Positions 7,582-16,761 of a stretch of 64,000 bases of DNA are shown piece after piece (positions within the stretch are counted from its first letter, which is position 1; the number at the start of each line of letters is the position of its first letter). The notes below the pieces were generated by a model that was not told the DNA's origin, ran no database searches, and was given only the letters and a program-made list of their open reading frames with translations. The stretch is taken from positions 1,426,001 through 1,490,000 of the forward strand of contig NZ_CP043178.1 of the NCBI RefSeq assembly GCF_014217545.1, given 5' to 3'. The position numbers and the translations under genes are program-made. The stretch is from Pseudarthrobacter sp. NBSH8. GTDB lineage: Bacteria > Actinomycetota > Actinomycetes > Actinomycetales > Micrococcaceae.

Positions 7582-10503
7582 ATGGCCACTCGTACTACTC
7601 CCGCGCCCCGAGGCACCGCTGGCGGCAAATCCAGCGCCAAATCCGGCAGCTCGGCGGGCCGCGGTGCAGGCGCCACAGGGTCCAGCCGCACCGGCGGCCG
7701 GGCCGGTTCATCGGCGGGCACCGCACGCACCCGCCAGCTTCCCGCCGTTGACCAGCGGCAGCCCTGGCTGCTGCGCATTGTGGCCGGCGCCTGGCTGGGC
7801 GTCGGCCATCTGGTTGGCGGCGGAGTCCGCAGGATCGGCTCCGATGTCAGCGACCTGCCGGCGGACGAACGCCGCGACGGCGCTGCCCTGTTCAACCTTG
7901 CCCTGGGCGTCTTCATCGCCACCTTCGCCTGGTGGGGAATGACCGGCTGGTTCCCGGACGCCGTCTACAGCGTGGTCAATGGCACTTTCGGCTGGATGTC
8001 GCTGCTTTTGCCGCTGATGCTTTTTGTGTGCGCCTTCCGGCTCTTCCGGCAGCCCGACGACGGCCGGGGAAACAACCGGGTGGGCATCGGTTTTCTCATC
8101 ATGACCTTTGCGGGCTGCGGCCTTGCCCACGTCGTGGGTGGCCAGCCCACCGTAGCCGAAGGCTTCGACGGACTCCGCCAGGCAGGCGGCATGCTCGGCT
8201 TCCTGGCCGCCTCACCTCTCGCAGCCATCCATGCCGCGGTGCCCATTGCGGTCTACGGGCTGCTGGCCTTCGTCTCATTGCTCATCATTACCGCAACCCC
8301 CTTCAGCGCCATTCCACGCCGGCTCCGGGGGGCCTATGAGCACCTCATGGGCATCGACCTGCAGGAACCCGGCGACGACGGGGACAGCCACGACCGCAGC
8401 TACCTCGAGGAAACCCCGGCAACCCAGGCGCCACGGAAGAAGAAGCGACGCTTCTTCGGCAAGGACCACGAGTCCGACGCGGGGCTGGAAGGCTACGTGG
8501 GCGATGAAGCCTTCGAGCACGCCGTTATCGACGACGATGAGGCCGACGCGAAGCCAGACAGTGGATCGCGCCCCGCTCCCGGTGTGCGCCGCCCCACGAA
8601 GGCGGAGATCGCCGTCGAGAAAATCAAAGCCGCCCAGGGCATCGGCACCGCAGGGAGCGCCCCGGCAGAGGACAACGCCACCGAGGCCATCCCGCTGGTC
8701 ACCCCCGGGATGGTCGCCGCCGGTTCACTCAATGCTGCAGCCGCCGCCGTCGCGCAGGTGCCGGCCAAGCCCGTCACACCCATGCCCCTGCCGGCTCCCA
8801 TTCCGCAGCGGACCGAGCAGCTCTCACTGGCGGGCGACGTCACCTACACCCTGCCGCCGTCGGACGTTCTGACCCCGGGCTCCATCCCCAAGGAGCGCAC
8901 CGAAGCCAACGACGCCATTGTGGCTTCGCTAACCGAGACCCTCAACCAGTTCAACGTGGAAGCGCAGGTCACCGGCTTCAGCCGCGGGCCCACCGTCACC
9001 CGGTATGAGATCGAGCTGTCCCCGGGCACCAAGGTGGAGCGGGTCACCGCCCTGTCCAAGAACATCTCCTACGCCGTGGCTTCCAGTGACGTCCGGATCC
9101 TCAGCCCCATCCCGGGCAAGTCCGCCATCGGTATCGAGATTCCCAACACGGACCGCGAGACCGTTTCCCTCGGTGACGTCCTCCGGAGCCAGAACGCGCG
9201 CCGGACCGACCACCCGATGGTGATGGGGGTCGGCAAGGACGTCGAAGGCGGTTATGTCGTGGCGAACCTCGCCAAGATGCCCCACCTGCTCGTCGCAGGT
9301 GCCACAGGCGCCGGTAAGTCCTCGTTCGTGAACTCCATGATCACCTCGATCCTTATGCGGGCAACCCCGGATGAGGTCCGCATGGTCATGGTGGACCCCA
9401 AGCGTGTGGAGCTGACCGCCTACGAAGGCGTCCCGCACCTGATCACTCCCATCATTACCAACCCGAAGAAGGCTGCCGAGGCCCTGCAGTGGGTAGTCCG
9501 CGAGATGGACGCCCGCTACGACGACCTCGCCAACTACGGGTTCAAGCACATCGATGACTTCAACAAGGCCGTCCGCGCCGGCAAGGTCCAGCCGCCCGTG
9601 GACTCCAAGCGCGTCATCCGGCCCTACCCGTACCTGCTGGTGATTGTTGACGAGCTCGCCGACCTGATGATGGTGGCCCCGCGCGACGTCGAAGACTCCA
9701 TCGTCCGCATCACCCAGCTGGCCCGCGCCGCCGGCATCCACCTGGTCCTGGCCACCCAGCGGCCCTCCGTGGACGTCGTCACCGGCCTCATCAAGGCCAA
9801 CGTGCCGTCCCGCATGGCCTTCGCCACGTCCTCCGTCACGGACTCCCGCGTGGTTCTGGACCAGCCCGGTGCCGAAAAACTCATCGGCCAGGGTGATGCT
9901 CTGTTCCTGCCGATGGGTGCCTCCAAAGCCATGCGTGTCCAGGGCGCCTGGGTCACGGAGTCTGAAATCCACAAGGTCGTGGAACACGTCAAGGGCCAGC
10001 TCAAAGTCGACTACCGCCACGATGTCGCCCCCGAGGCACCAAGGAAGCAGATCGACGACGACATCGGGGACGACCTCGAAGTGCTGCTGCAGGCCACCGA
10101 ACTTGTGGTCACCACACAGTTCGGTTCGACGTCGATGCTCCAGCGCAAGCTCCGGGTGGGCTTCGCCAAGGCCGGACGGCTGATGGACCTCCTCGAGTCC
10201 AGGGGAGTGGTTGGCCCCTCCGAGGGGTCCAAGGCACGTGACGTCCTGGTCAAGCCGGACGACCTCGCGTCGGTGCTCGCAGCCATGAAGGGCCAGGACG
10301 CGCCCGCAGTTGCTGACTCGCAGACGGCGGCGCTCAGCGACAACGCCAACTCGAACATCGCCCAGGGCGGTTATGCGGAAGACCTCGTGCAGGCGGACCT
10401 GGACCAGCGCAGCCAGAAGATTGAGTACTTCGACGGCGCCGACAGCACCTCGGGCGACGACGAGGACGGTTCCGAAGACGCGTGGTCACTCACCGGACGG
10501 TAG
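7582..10503 (+). CDS. ftsK: DNA translocase FtsK/SpoIIIE
   Basis: FtsK pumps chromosomal DNA through the division septum. The 973-residue protein has a basic Ala/Ser/Gly-rich N-terminus and four membrane segments. A charged linker rich in acidic and proline residues follows, and then the motor. The Walker A motif is GATGAGKS (residues 573-580) and Walker B is LLVIVDELAD around D690. The C-terminal gamma winged-helix domain that reads polar DNA sequences is present (LQRKLRVGFAKAGRLMDLLE). The frame is open upstream across the rnj terminator. The ATG at 7582 was chosen because it follows that terminator and a -10-like hexamer. Confidence 0.95.
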   Translation: MATRTTPAPRGTAGGKSSAKSGSSAGRGAGATGSSRTGGRAGSSAGTARTRQLPAVDQRQPWLLRIVAGAWLGVGHLVGGGVRRIGSDVSDLPADERRDGAALFNLALGVFIATFAWWGMTGWFPDAVYSVVNGTFGWMSLLLPLMLFVCAFRLFRQPDDGRGNNRVGIGFLIMTFAGCGLAHVVGGQPTVAEGFDGLRQAGGMLGFLAASPLAAIHAAVPIAVYGLLAFVSLLIITATPFSAIPRRLRGAYEHLMGIDLQEPGDDGDSHDRSYLEETPATQAPRKKKRRFFGKDHESDAGLEGYVGDEAFEHAVIDDDEADAKPDSGSRPAPGVRRPTKAEIAVEKIKAAQGIGTAGSAPAEDNATEAIPLVTPGMVAAGSLNAAAAAVAQVPAKPVTPMPLPAPIPQRTEQLSLAGDVTYTLPPSDVLTPGSIPKERTEANDAIVASLTETLNQFNVEAQVTGFSRGPTVTRYEIELSPGTKVERVTALSKNISYAVASSDVRILSPIPGKSAIGIEIPNTDRETVSLGDVLRSQNARRTDHPMVMGVGKDVEGGYVVANLAKMPHLLVAGATGAGKSSFVNSMITSILMRATPDEVRMVMVDPKRVELTAYEGVPHLITPIITNPKKAAEALQWVVREMDARYDDLANYGFKHIDDFNKAVRAGKVQPPVDSKRVIRPYPYLLVIVDELADLMMVAPRDVEDSIVRITQLARAAGIHLVLATQRPSVDVVTGLIKANVPSRMAFATSSVTDSRVVLDQPGAEKLIGQGDALFLPMGASKAMRVQGAWVTESEIHKVVEHVKGQLKVDYRHDVAPEAPRKQIDDDIGDDLEVLLQATELVVTTQFGSTSMLQRKLRVGFAKAGRLMDLLESRGVVGPSEGSKARDVLVKPDDLASVLAAMKGQDAPAVADSQTAALSDNANSNIAQGGYAEDLVQADLDQRSQKIEYFDGADSTSGDDEDGSEDAWSLTGR

Positions 10504-10506
10504 CCT
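10501..10506 (+). promoter_or_regulatory. Putative -10 (TAGCCT) of pgsA, overlapping the ftsK stop
   Basis: The TAG stop of ftsK starts the hexamer TAGCCT, which ends 6 bases before the GTG at 10513. The intervening AGGAGT could also act as a close Shine-Dalgarno sequence, so coupling to ftsK is an alternative. Confidence 0.35.
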
Positions 10507-10512
10507 AGGAGT

Positions 10513-11148
10513 GTGACTAGCACAGAAGCAACTGCCGCCGGCTCCAGCAGCCCAGGAATCTGGAATCTTCCCAACATCCTGACCATGCTGCGCATCGCCC
10601 TGGTGCCGTTCTTCGTGTGGTTCCTCGTCGCCGATGCTCCCGGGCTGAACAGCGAGTCGGGGCCCTGGCGCTGGGCCGCGGTGGTGGTGTTCGCCGTCGC
10701 GATCTACACTGACAAGCTCGACGGCGACATCGCCAGGAGCCGCGGCCTCGTCACGAATTTCGGCAAAATTGCAGACCCCATCGCCGACAAGCTCCTCATC
10801 GGCTCAGCCTTGGTGATGCTTTCTGTCCTGAACGAACTGCCGTGGTGGGTCACCATCGTCATCCTCGTTCGAGAGTGGGGCATCACCGCCCTTCGCTTCT
10901 TTGTCATCCGGTACGGTGTCATCCCGGCCTCGCGCGGAGGCAAGCTCAAGACCGTCGTTCAGACGGCCGCGATCTTCCTGTACCTCCTGCCACTCGGCGC
11001 GCTGGCACCGTGGCTTGTATGGGTGGCTTTCGCCGTCATGATGGCGGCTGTCCTGATCACGGTCTGGACCGGCGTCGAGTACGTCATTGAAGCCCTGCGA
11101 ATCCGGTCACAGGGCAAACGGGCCGGAACAACCACAGCTGGAAATTAG
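10513..11148 (+). CDS. pgsA: CDP-diacylglycerol-glycerol-3-phosphate 3-phosphatidyltransferase (PgsA type)
   Basis: The 211-residue integral membrane enzyme belongs to the CDP-alcohol phosphatidyltransferases and probably makes phosphatidylglycerol phosphate. The catalytic motif D-x2-D-G-x2-A-R-x8-G-x3-D-x3-D is complete: D67, D70, G71, A74, R75, G84, D88 and D92. About five to six hydrophobic segments are visible. It lies between ftsK and cinA, as pgsA3 does in mycobacteria. Exact head-group specificity cannot be read from the sequence. Confidence 0.9.
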   Translation: MTSTEATAAGSSSPGIWNLPNILTMLRIALVPFFVWFLVADAPGLNSESGPWRWAAVVVFAVAIYTDKLDGDIARSRGLVTNFGKIADPIADKLLIGSALVMLSVLNELPWWVTIVILVREWGITALRFFVIRYGVIPASRGGKLKTVVQTAAIFLYLLPLGALAPWLVWVAFAVMMAAVLITVWTGVEYVIEALRIRSQGKRAGTTTAGN

Positions 11149-11157
11149 GGAGCCGAC

Positions 11158-11637
11158 GTGACCAACCTTCACCACCTGGCGGAACAGGCAGTCAAAAAAG
11201 CCCTGGAAATGGGCCGCACCGTAGCGGCCGCGGAGTCGCTCACGGCTGGAATGGTCAGCGCCGTGCTCGCCGACACAGCCGGAGCTTCAGGCATGCTCCA
11301 GGGCGGCGTGGTGGCTTACCAGAACTCTGTCAAAGTGGACGTCCTCGGCGTTCCGGCAGAGCTTCTGGCCGCTGCCGGATCCGTTGACGGCGCCGTCGCA
11401 GCGGCCATGGCGGCCGGGGCAAGGACTGCACTGCGGGCTGACATCGGCATCGCCACCACGGGGGTAGCCGGCCCGGAGGAACATGACGGCAAAGCGGTGG
11501 GAACGGTGTATATCGGGATCGCCACAGCAGCCGGTGCCTCCTACCTCGAGTACGGCTTCACGGGTAACCGGGCCGAGATCCGCGGACAGGCTTGTGGTGC
11601 CGCGCTGGAAAGCCTGATAGCGGCCCTATCTTCCTGA
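11158..11637 (+). CDS. cinA: CinA-family protein, nicotinamide-nucleotide amidohydrolase (PncC) type
   Basis: This 159-residue protein contains only the C-terminal CinA domain, which in other bacteria deamidates nicotinamide mononucleotide in NAD salvage. It has AAAESLTAGMVS with the nucleophilic serine near residue 27, VVAYQNSVK and TGVAGP. The molybdopterin-binding N-terminal half of full-length CinA is absent, as in many actinobacteria. The GTG start follows AGGGAG by five bases, and the gene is ten bases after pgsA. Confidence 0.9.
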   Translation: MTNLHHLAEQAVKKALEMGRTVAAAESLTAGMVSAVLADTAGASGMLQGGVVAYQNSVKVDVLGVPAELLAAAGSVDGAVAAAMAAGARTALRADIGIATTGVAGPEEHDGKAVGTVYIGIATAAGASYLEYGFTGNRAEIRGQACGAALESLIAALSS

Positions 11638-11789
11638 AGCTACCGGGCGTAAAGTTGCCGGGAACAAATCCCGGTGTCCATTAGTTATTACATTGTGTCG
11701 CTTCCGGATAGCGGAGGCGCCTAGGATGAATAAACCACCACGGTTCGCTCCACGGCGGACCGCACTTATGAGGGAGCAAGGCGATACAG

Positions 11790-12242
11790 ATGGTAAAGCA
11801 GCCCGTATCCATAAACGGCGTTGTCCGCTGGAAGGATGTGGGCCTCGCCGATCAGGCCAAGAGCGAACAGAAGGAGCGCAAGATGGTTGTACTTCGTCAC
11901 GAAATCGGTGATGTCCTTCGCGATGTACGCCAGCGCCAGGGACGCACGCTCCGCGAAGTTTCGCACAGTGCCCGTGTTTCCTTGGGCTACCTCAGCGAAG
12001 TAGAACGCGGCCAGAAGGAAGCTTCATCAGAGCTCCTCTCGTCAATCTGCTCAGCCCTGGACGTGCCGCTGTCCAGCATGCTCAGGGAAGTCAGCGACCG
12101 TGTTGCCGTCGCCGAGGGCGTAGCCGTTCCGGACACCGTTCCCCAGGAATTCTCGCAGCGCTACGGCCGCGACCTTGATCGCGATCTCAACGCTGAACTC
12201 AACAACGAACTGTCCAAGGGCCTGCTTTCCGGCGCACGGTAA
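11790..12242 (+). CDS. clgR: ClgR-like XRE-family transcriptional regulator
   Basis: The helix-turn-helix region [20 protein letters not shown] with [20 protein letters not shown] is nearly identical in layout to ClgR, the activator of clp protease and stress genes in actinobacteria. Its place after pgsA and cinA matches the mycobacterial order. Two starts are plausible. ATG 11790 gives 150 residues, and its first 31 codons have fairly high third-position GC. ATG 11883 gives 119 residues and has an excellent AAGGAG six bases upstream. A TAGGAT hexamer at 11722 may be the promoter -10. The extreme C-terminus ([17 protein letters not shown]) is charged. Confidence 0.88.
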   Translation: MVKQPVSINGVVRWKDVGLADQAKSEQKERKMVVLRHEIGDVLRDVRQRQGRTLREVSHSARVSLGYLSEVERGQKEASSELLSSICSALDVPLSSMLREVSDRVAVAEGVAVPDTVPQEFSQRYGRDLDRDLNAELNNELSKGLLSGAR

Positions 12243-12271
12243 GCCGTCGCAGGAGCCAGACAGGAACTTCA

Positions 12272-12305
12272 ACAAAGCCTCCGGCCACTGGCCCGGAGGC
12301 TTTGT
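12272..12305. terminator. Bidirectional terminator between clgR and the MarR gene
   Basis: A 13-bp perfect stem (ACAAAGCCTCCGG / CCGGAGGCTTTGT) with an 8-base loop lies between two convergent genes. Its AAA and TTT flanks allow termination in both directions. Confidence 0.8.
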
Positions 12306-12315
12306 TGTGTGCTGG

Positions 12316-12888
12316 CTATTTTGCCGTGTCGCCGGCGGACGGGTCCTTTGCGAAGCCGTCAATTTCAAACATGGAGTTAAGCTTTGCCATGTATTCGGCG
12401 AGGGTCTGCAGTTCCCCGACCGGCCACTCAGCCAGCCGTTCACGGAAGTCCTGGCGGCGCGCGTCCTGGACCTGGTGCATTTTTTCCTCGCCCTTTTCGG
12501 TCAGGCGGATCGACTGCGCCCTTCCGTCGAGGGGGTCAGCTTCCTTGAACACCAACCCGATGCTTTCCAGGAAGGCGATCTGGCGGCTGACGGAAGGCTT
12601 GCCCACGCCGATGTTCAGGGCCAGGTCTGTCAACCGGATGGGTCCCTCTCGCCGGATGACCGAAAGCAGACCGTAGGCCGCCGGTTCCATGTCCGGGTGC
12701 ACCTGCCGCGAGAGCTGATGGGACACCGACCGGGCACGCCGCCAGAAGAGACTGATTTGGTGTTCCACGGTGTTCAGGGCTTCATCAACGGTGTCTTTGT
12801 CGGCGGCACCTGTCTCCGCAGGGGACGTCGCGGGAACGCCGGTCTCAGGAAGGCCTGTCGCAGGAGGGCCGTCGGCAGGGTTGCTCAT
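12316..12888 (-). CDS. MarR-family transcriptional regulator
   Basis: The 190-residue protein has a Pro/Ala-rich N-terminal tail of about 35 residues and then a MarR winged helix. The key parts are PIRLTDLALNIGVGKPSVSR (recognition helix region, about residues 83-102) and the wing KEADPLDGRAQSIRLTEKG (about 114-132). MarR proteins are usually ligand-responsive repressors of adjacent genes. The divergent neighbour is the DUF3046-recA cluster, only about 40 bases away, so it may influence that promoter. The ligand is unknown. Confidence 0.88.
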   Translation of the reverse strand: MSNPADGPPATGLPETGVPATSPAETGAADKDTVDEALNTVEHQISLFWRRARSVSHQLSRQVHPDMEPAAYGLLSVIRREGPIRLTDLALNIGVGKPSVSRQIAFLESIGLVFKEADPLDGRAQSIRLTEKGEEKMHQVQDARRQDFRERLAEWPVGELQTLAEYMAKLNSMFEIDGFAKDPSAGDTAK

Positions 12889-12929
12889 GGCAACAATTCT
12901 AGGGTCCGGGACCGTGAGAGACTCTATTG

Positions 12930-13154
12930 GTGCGGATCAGTGACTATTGGCGGCTTATGGACGACGAATTCGGGGCCGGCTACTCCCGGGTCTTGAGCAG
13001 CACCCTGGTTCTGGCCGGCGCCGGCGGGCGCACAGCGGACCAGGCCCTCGCCGCCGGTGTGAGCCCCCGACAGGTGTGGTTGGCCGTCTGCGACGTCCAG
13101 GATGTACCGCCGGAGCGGCGTCTGGGACGCGACGTCAAACCACTGCGCGACTGA
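12930..13154 (+). CDS. DUF3046 protein upstream of recA
   Basis: This 74-residue product starts with RISDYWRLMDDEFGAGY and ends with VPPERRLGRDVKP, the conserved ends of DUF3046, an actinobacterial family of unknown function found directly upstream of recA (Rv2738c in M. tuberculosis). The GTG at 12930 is preferred to the TTG three bases earlier because the family begins at this valine. The conserved linkage suggests a role near recombination, but none is established. Confidence 0.9.
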   Translation: MRISDYWRLMDDEFGAGYSRVLSSTLVLAGAGGRTADQALAAGVSPRQVWLAVCDVQDVPPERRLGRDVKPLRD

Positions 13155-13227
13155 CGCCGCCACCAGTGCGTCCGCGTTCCCACGCTGATGTGCGCTCCCT
13201 TCTGCGCTGACACGCCGCCCGATCTGT

Positions 13228-13243
13228 TCGAATATCTGTTCGG
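13228..13243 (+). promoter_or_regulatory. LexA box of recA (TCGAATATCTGTTCGG)
   Basis: Matches TCGAAC-N4-GTTCGA at 14 of 16 positions counting the free N4. It lies 7 bases before a TATGCT -10 element and 145 bases before the recA start. Confidence 0.85.
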
Positions 13244-13250
13244 GTAAAGC

Positions 13251-13256
13251 TATGCT
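13251..13256 (+). promoter_or_regulatory. Putative -10 (TATGCT) of recA
   Basis: TATGCT lies just downstream of the LexA box. It would give transcription from about 13263 and a 5' untranslated leader of about 125 bases. Confidence 0.5.
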
Positions 13257-13268
13257 TTTCGTAGTGGG

Positions 13269-13277
13269 TTATCCACA
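13269..13277 (+). promoter_or_regulatory. DnaA-box consensus TTATCCACA in the recA leader
   Basis: An exact match to the 9-base DnaA box lies between the recA -10 and its coding region. It is a single box, so it is not an origin. Whether DnaA binds it is unknown. Confidence 0.35.
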
Positions 13278-13387
13278 TAGGCGATGTCATCCGACCAGAA
13301 TGTCAGTGGGTGCCATTAGCGTCAGAGATGACCAAGAAATGGCCGCTGAGGCCACTCCAAAGCGAGAAAGCATTAGAGGTGTGAACC

Positions 13388-14446
13388 ATGGCGGCAGCCC
13401 CGGATCGGCAAAAGGCGCTCGACGCAGCGCTGGCACAGATCGACAAGCAGTTCGGCAAGGGCTCGGTTATGCGGCTGGGCGATGAAGTCCGCGCCCCCAT
13501 CGAAGTCATTCCCACCGGATCCATCGCGCTGGACGTGGCTTTGGGAATTGGCGGCCTGCCCCGCGGCCGAGTAGTGGAGATCTACGGTCCGGAATCTTCG
13601 GGTAAGACCACCGTGGCCCTGCACGCCGTTGCCAACGCGCAGCGCCTGGGCGGCATTGCCGCCTTCATCGACGCCGAGCACGCCCTGGACCCCGAATACG
13701 CCGCCCGGCTGGGCGTGGATACGGACGCTCTCCTGGTCTCGCAGCCGGATACAGGCGAGCAGGCCTTGGAAATCATGGATATGCTGATCGGCTCCGGCTC
13801 GCTGGACGTCATCGTCATCGACTCCGTTGCTGCCCTGGTGCCGCGTGCGGAAATCGAGGGCGACATGGGCGACAGCCACGTGGGTCTGCAGGCCCGCCTC
13901 ATGAGCCAGGCGCTGCGTAAGATTACCGGCCGCCTGAGCCAGACCAAAACCACCGCCATCTTCATCAACCAGCTCCGTGAAAAGATTGGCGTGTTCTTCG
14001 GCTCCCCGGAGACCACCACCGGCGGTAAGGCCCTGAAGTTCTACGCGTCCATTCGCATCGACGTCCGCCGGATCCAGACGCTCAAGGAAGGTGCCGACTC
14101 CGTCGGTAACCGCACCAAGGCCAAGATCGTCAAGAACAAGATGGCCCCGCCCTTCAAGATCGCCGAATTCGACATCATCTATGGCCAGGGCATCTCCCGC
14201 GAGGGCGGCATCATCGACATGGGCGTGGAGCACGGCATTATCAAGAAGTCGGGTTCGTGGTTCACGTACGACGGCGACCAGCTGGGCCAGGGCATGGAGA
14301 ACTCCCGCAGGTTCCTGCGAGACAACCCGGAGCTGGCGACCGAACTGGAACGCTTGATCAAGGAGAAGCTTGGTGTCGGGGTAGTCAAGCCCGCCGAAGA
14401 CGAAGCCAAAGACACACCGAAGCTGAAGGCTGTTGACGGCTTCTAG
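13388..14446 (+). CDS. recA: Recombinase RecA
   Basis: RecA forms filaments on single-stranded DNA, pairs homologous DNA and triggers LexA self-cleavage. The 352-residue product has Walker A GPESSGKT (residues 67-74), VIDSVAAL and the conserved QALRKITG and [10 protein letters not shown] stretches. No intein is present, unlike in some mycobacteria. The ATG is preceded by AGAGG. A LexA box and -10 lie upstream. The recX frame begins inside its last codons. Confidence 0.98.
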   Translation: MAAAPDRQKALDAALAQIDKQFGKGSVMRLGDEVRAPIEVIPTGSIALDVALGIGGLPRGRVVEIYGPESSGKTTVALHAVANAQRLGGIAAFIDAEHALDPEYAARLGVDTDALLVSQPDTGEQALEIMDMLIGSGSLDVIVIDSVAALVPRAEIEGDMGDSHVGLQARLMSQALRKITGRLSQTKTTAIFINQLREKIGVFFGSPETTTGGKALKFYASIRIDVRRIQTLKEGADSVGNRTKAKIVKNKMAPPFKIAEFDIIYGQGISREGGIIDMGVEHGIIKKSGSWFTYDGDQLGQGMENSRRFLRDNPELATELERLIKEKLGVGVVKPAEDEAKDTPKLKAVDGF

Positions 14447-15134
14447 GAACGCCCCTGACCTGACGGCCGGTCAGAGCGCCGGATGGCGTGCGGCCGGGCA
14501 GGACGCCGGATCGGGGCGACGGCAGCGGAGACGGGGCGGCGAACGCCCCGGCTTCGGGCCGGATGGGCCAGTTCCGGATGCTGCCGTCGCAGCCGATGCA
14601 AACGCAGACGCCGAACCGGATCCCGCATCCGTGGCGCGGGCCATCGTGCTCCGGCAGCTGACCAGTTCGGCCAAGAGCCGGCTGCAGCTGGCGCGGAAAC
14701 TGGCCGAGCGGAACATCCCGGAGGATGTGGCGGAAGCCGTGCTGGACCGCTTCCAGGAGGTCCGCCTCATTGACGACGCTGAGTTCGCCGACATGTGGGT
14801 GCGCAGCCGTTCGCAGTCCCGGAAGCTCGCCAAAGGGGCCCTCCGGCGCGAGCTGGCGGACAAGGGGATTGACGCGGATACCGCCGCCGTCGCGCTGGAA
14901 CAGCTTTCCGACGCCGATGAGGAAGTGGCTGCCCGGCTCCTGGTGGAACGCAAGCTCCGGGCAGGCACGGATTTGTCGGACCGCGCCGAGCGGGACAAGA
15001 TCACCCGGCGGTTGGCGTCCATGCTGGGCCGCAAGGGCTATCAGCGGTCGCAGGCGTTCCGGATCGTCGGAGAAGTGCTCGACGCACAGGCGGAGACCCA
15101 AACGGGCGCACCGGACGGCCCGCTGGACTCATAG
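14433..15134 (+). CDS. recX: Regulatory protein RecX
   Basis: RecX inhibits RecA filaments. The best start is the TTG at 14433, overlapping the recA end by 14 bases, which predicts translational coupling. The 233-residue protein has a Gly/Asp/Ala-rich N-terminal extension of about 60 residues and then the three-helix RecX repeats: [32 protein letters not shown] and [10 protein letters not shown]. The tandem with recA is the conserved actinobacterial arrangement. Confidence 0.9.
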   Translation: MTASRNAPDLTAGQSAGWRAAGQDAGSGRRQRRRGGERPGFGPDGPVPDAAVAADANADAEPDPASVARAIVLRQLTSSAKSRLQLARKLAERNIPEDVAEAVLDRFQEVRLIDDAEFADMWVRSRSQSRKLAKGALRRELADKGIDADTAAVALEQLSDADEEVAARLLVERKLRAGTDLSDRAERDKITRRLASMLGRKGYQRSQAFRIVGEVLDAQAETQTGAPDGPLDS

Positions 15135-15198
15135 GCCGCCGAAGCGGTTCCTCAGCCGATCCGGCAGCCAGGGCGATCCAGCAACCTGAGCGACCCGC

Positions 15199-15204
15199 TA
15201 CCCT
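15199..15204 (+). promoter_or_regulatory. Putative -10 (TACCCT) of miaB
   Basis: TACCCT ends 6 bases before the GTG at 15211, with no Shine-Dalgarno sequence between. This fits a leaderless start. Confidence 0.45.
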
Positions 15205-15210
15205 TAACAG

Positions 15211-16758
15211 GTGAGTTTGACCATTCCTTCCCCCGCATCCGGTACCGCCCCGTCAGCCGACCCTGCCCTTCAGCAGCCCCGTACCTATCAGGTACGAACC
15301 TTCGGCTGCCAGATGAATGTGCACGATTCGGAGCGGATGGCAGGCATGCTCGAGGCCGCGGGCTACGTGCCGGCCAGTGGCGAGCAAGCCGACGTCGTGG
15401 TGTTCAACACCTGCGCGGTACGGGAAAACGCGGACAACAAGCTCTACGGCAACCTGGGCATGCTGGCGCCCGTCAAGGCCGCCAACCCGGGGATGCAGAT
15501 CGCCGTCGGCGGCTGCCTGGCGCAGAAGGACCGGGAGACCATCCTCAAGAAGGCTCCCTGGGTGGACGCTGTCTTCGGCACTCACAACGTCGGGGCGCTC
15601 CCGGTACTGTTGGACCGGGCCCGGCACAATAACGAAGCCCAGCTGGAGATCCTCGAATCCCTGGATGTTTTCCCCTCCACCCTGCCCACCAAGCGTGATT
15701 CGGTCTATTCCGGCTGGGTGTCCATCTCGGTCGGCTGCAACAACACCTGCACGTTCTGCATCGTCCCGGCCCTGCGCGGGAAGGAAAAGGACCGCCGCCC
15801 GGGGGACATCCTTGCGGAAATCCAGGCCCTGGTAGATGACGGCGCCATCGAAGTCACCCTGCTGGGCCAAAACGTGAACTCCTACGGCGTGGAGTTCGGT
15901 GACCGGCAGGCGTTCTCCAAACTCCTGCGCGCGTGCGGGGAAATTGAAGGCCTGGAACGGGTCCGCTTCACAAGTCCCCACCCAGCAGCCTTCACCGAGG
16001 ACGTCATTGACGCCATGGCCGAAACCCCCAATGTCATGCCGCAGCTGCACATGCCGCTGCAGTCCGGATCCGACAAAGTCCTGAAGGACATGAAACGGTC
16101 CTACCGGTCCACCAAATTCCTCGGCATCCTGGACAAAGTCCGCGAGAAGATCCCGCACGCCGCCATCTCTACTGACATCATTGTCGGCTTCCCCGGCGAA
16201 ACCGAGGAAGACTTCCAGGCCACCCTCGACGTTGTGGAGCAGTCGCGCTTCGCCACCGCTTTCACGTTCCAGTACTCGAAGCGTCCGGGTACCCCGGCCG
16301 CGGACCTGCCGGACCAGCTTCCCAAGGCCGTGGTCCAGGAGCGATTTGAACGCCTGACCGCACTGCAGGACAGGATTGCCGCCGAAGAGAACGCCACGCA
16401 GCTTGGCCGCCGGGTAGAGGTGATGGTCACTGCCCATTCAGGGCGCAAGTCCGAGGAAACCCACAGGCTGTCCGGCCGGTCCCAGGACCAGCGGCTGGTG
16501 CACTTCTCCGTTCCCGAGGGGGCAGAGACGCCGCGTCCCGGGGACCTGGTCACCGTGACCATCACCGAAGCTGCAGCCTTCCACCTCGTGGCCGACCCCT
16601 CTGTGCAGGACTACAGCCTGCGGCGCTCCCGCGCGGGGGACGCCTGGGACAGGTCCCAGGCCGACTCGTGCGGGGCTCCCGCGCCGGCTGCCGCAGGCGG
16701 CGCCGGCCGGAGCGGGGTCTCGCTGGGTATGCCCACGCTGCCGGTCCGGAGCCGCTGA
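15211..16758 (+). CDS. miaB: tRNA-2-methylthio-N6-dimethylallyladenosine synthase
   Basis: MiaB is a radical SAM enzyme that adds a methylthio group to i6A37 of tRNA. The 515-residue protein has the N-terminal MTTase cysteines C33, C68 and C102 for one cluster. The radical SAM motif CNNTCTFC (C176, C180, C183) is followed by a C-terminal TRAM domain. The last ~45 residues, rich in Gly, Ala and Arg, extend beyond TRAM. miaA, which makes its substrate modification, follows after three bases. Confidence 0.96.
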   Translation: MSLTIPSPASGTAPSADPALQQPRTYQVRTFGCQMNVHDSERMAGMLEAAGYVPASGEQADVVVFNTCAVRENADNKLYGNLGMLAPVKAANPGMQIAVGGCLAQKDRETILKKAPWVDAVFGTHNVGALPVLLDRARHNNEAQLEILESLDVFPSTLPTKRDSVYSGWVSISVGCNNTCTFCIVPALRGKEKDRRPGDILAEIQALVDDGAIEVTLLGQNVNSYGVEFGDRQAFSKLLRACGEIEGLERVRFTSPHPAAFTEDVIDAMAETPNVMPQLHMPLQSGSDKVLKDMKRSYRSTKFLGILDKVREKIPHAAISTDIIVGFPGETEEDFQATLDVVEQSRFATAFTFQYSKRPGTPAADLPDQLPKAVVQERFERLTALQDRIAAEENATQLGRRVEVMVTAHSGRKSEETHRLSGRSQDQRLVHFSVPEGAETPRPGDLVTVTITEAAAFHLVADPSVQDYSLRRSRAGDAWDRSQADSCGAPAPAAAGGAGRSGVSLGMPTLPVRSR

Positions 16759-16761
16759 CCG

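Noticed and set aside
11740..11765. TTCGCTCCACGGCGGAC as a ClgR autoregulatory operator
   Set aside because: The CGC and GCG halves are six bases apart instead of the five in the published-type consensus, and the flanks do not match well.
13221..13300. A replication origin near recA based on the DnaA box
   Set aside because: Only one box is present, with no AT-rich unwinding element and no dnaA, dnaN or rpmH nearby.
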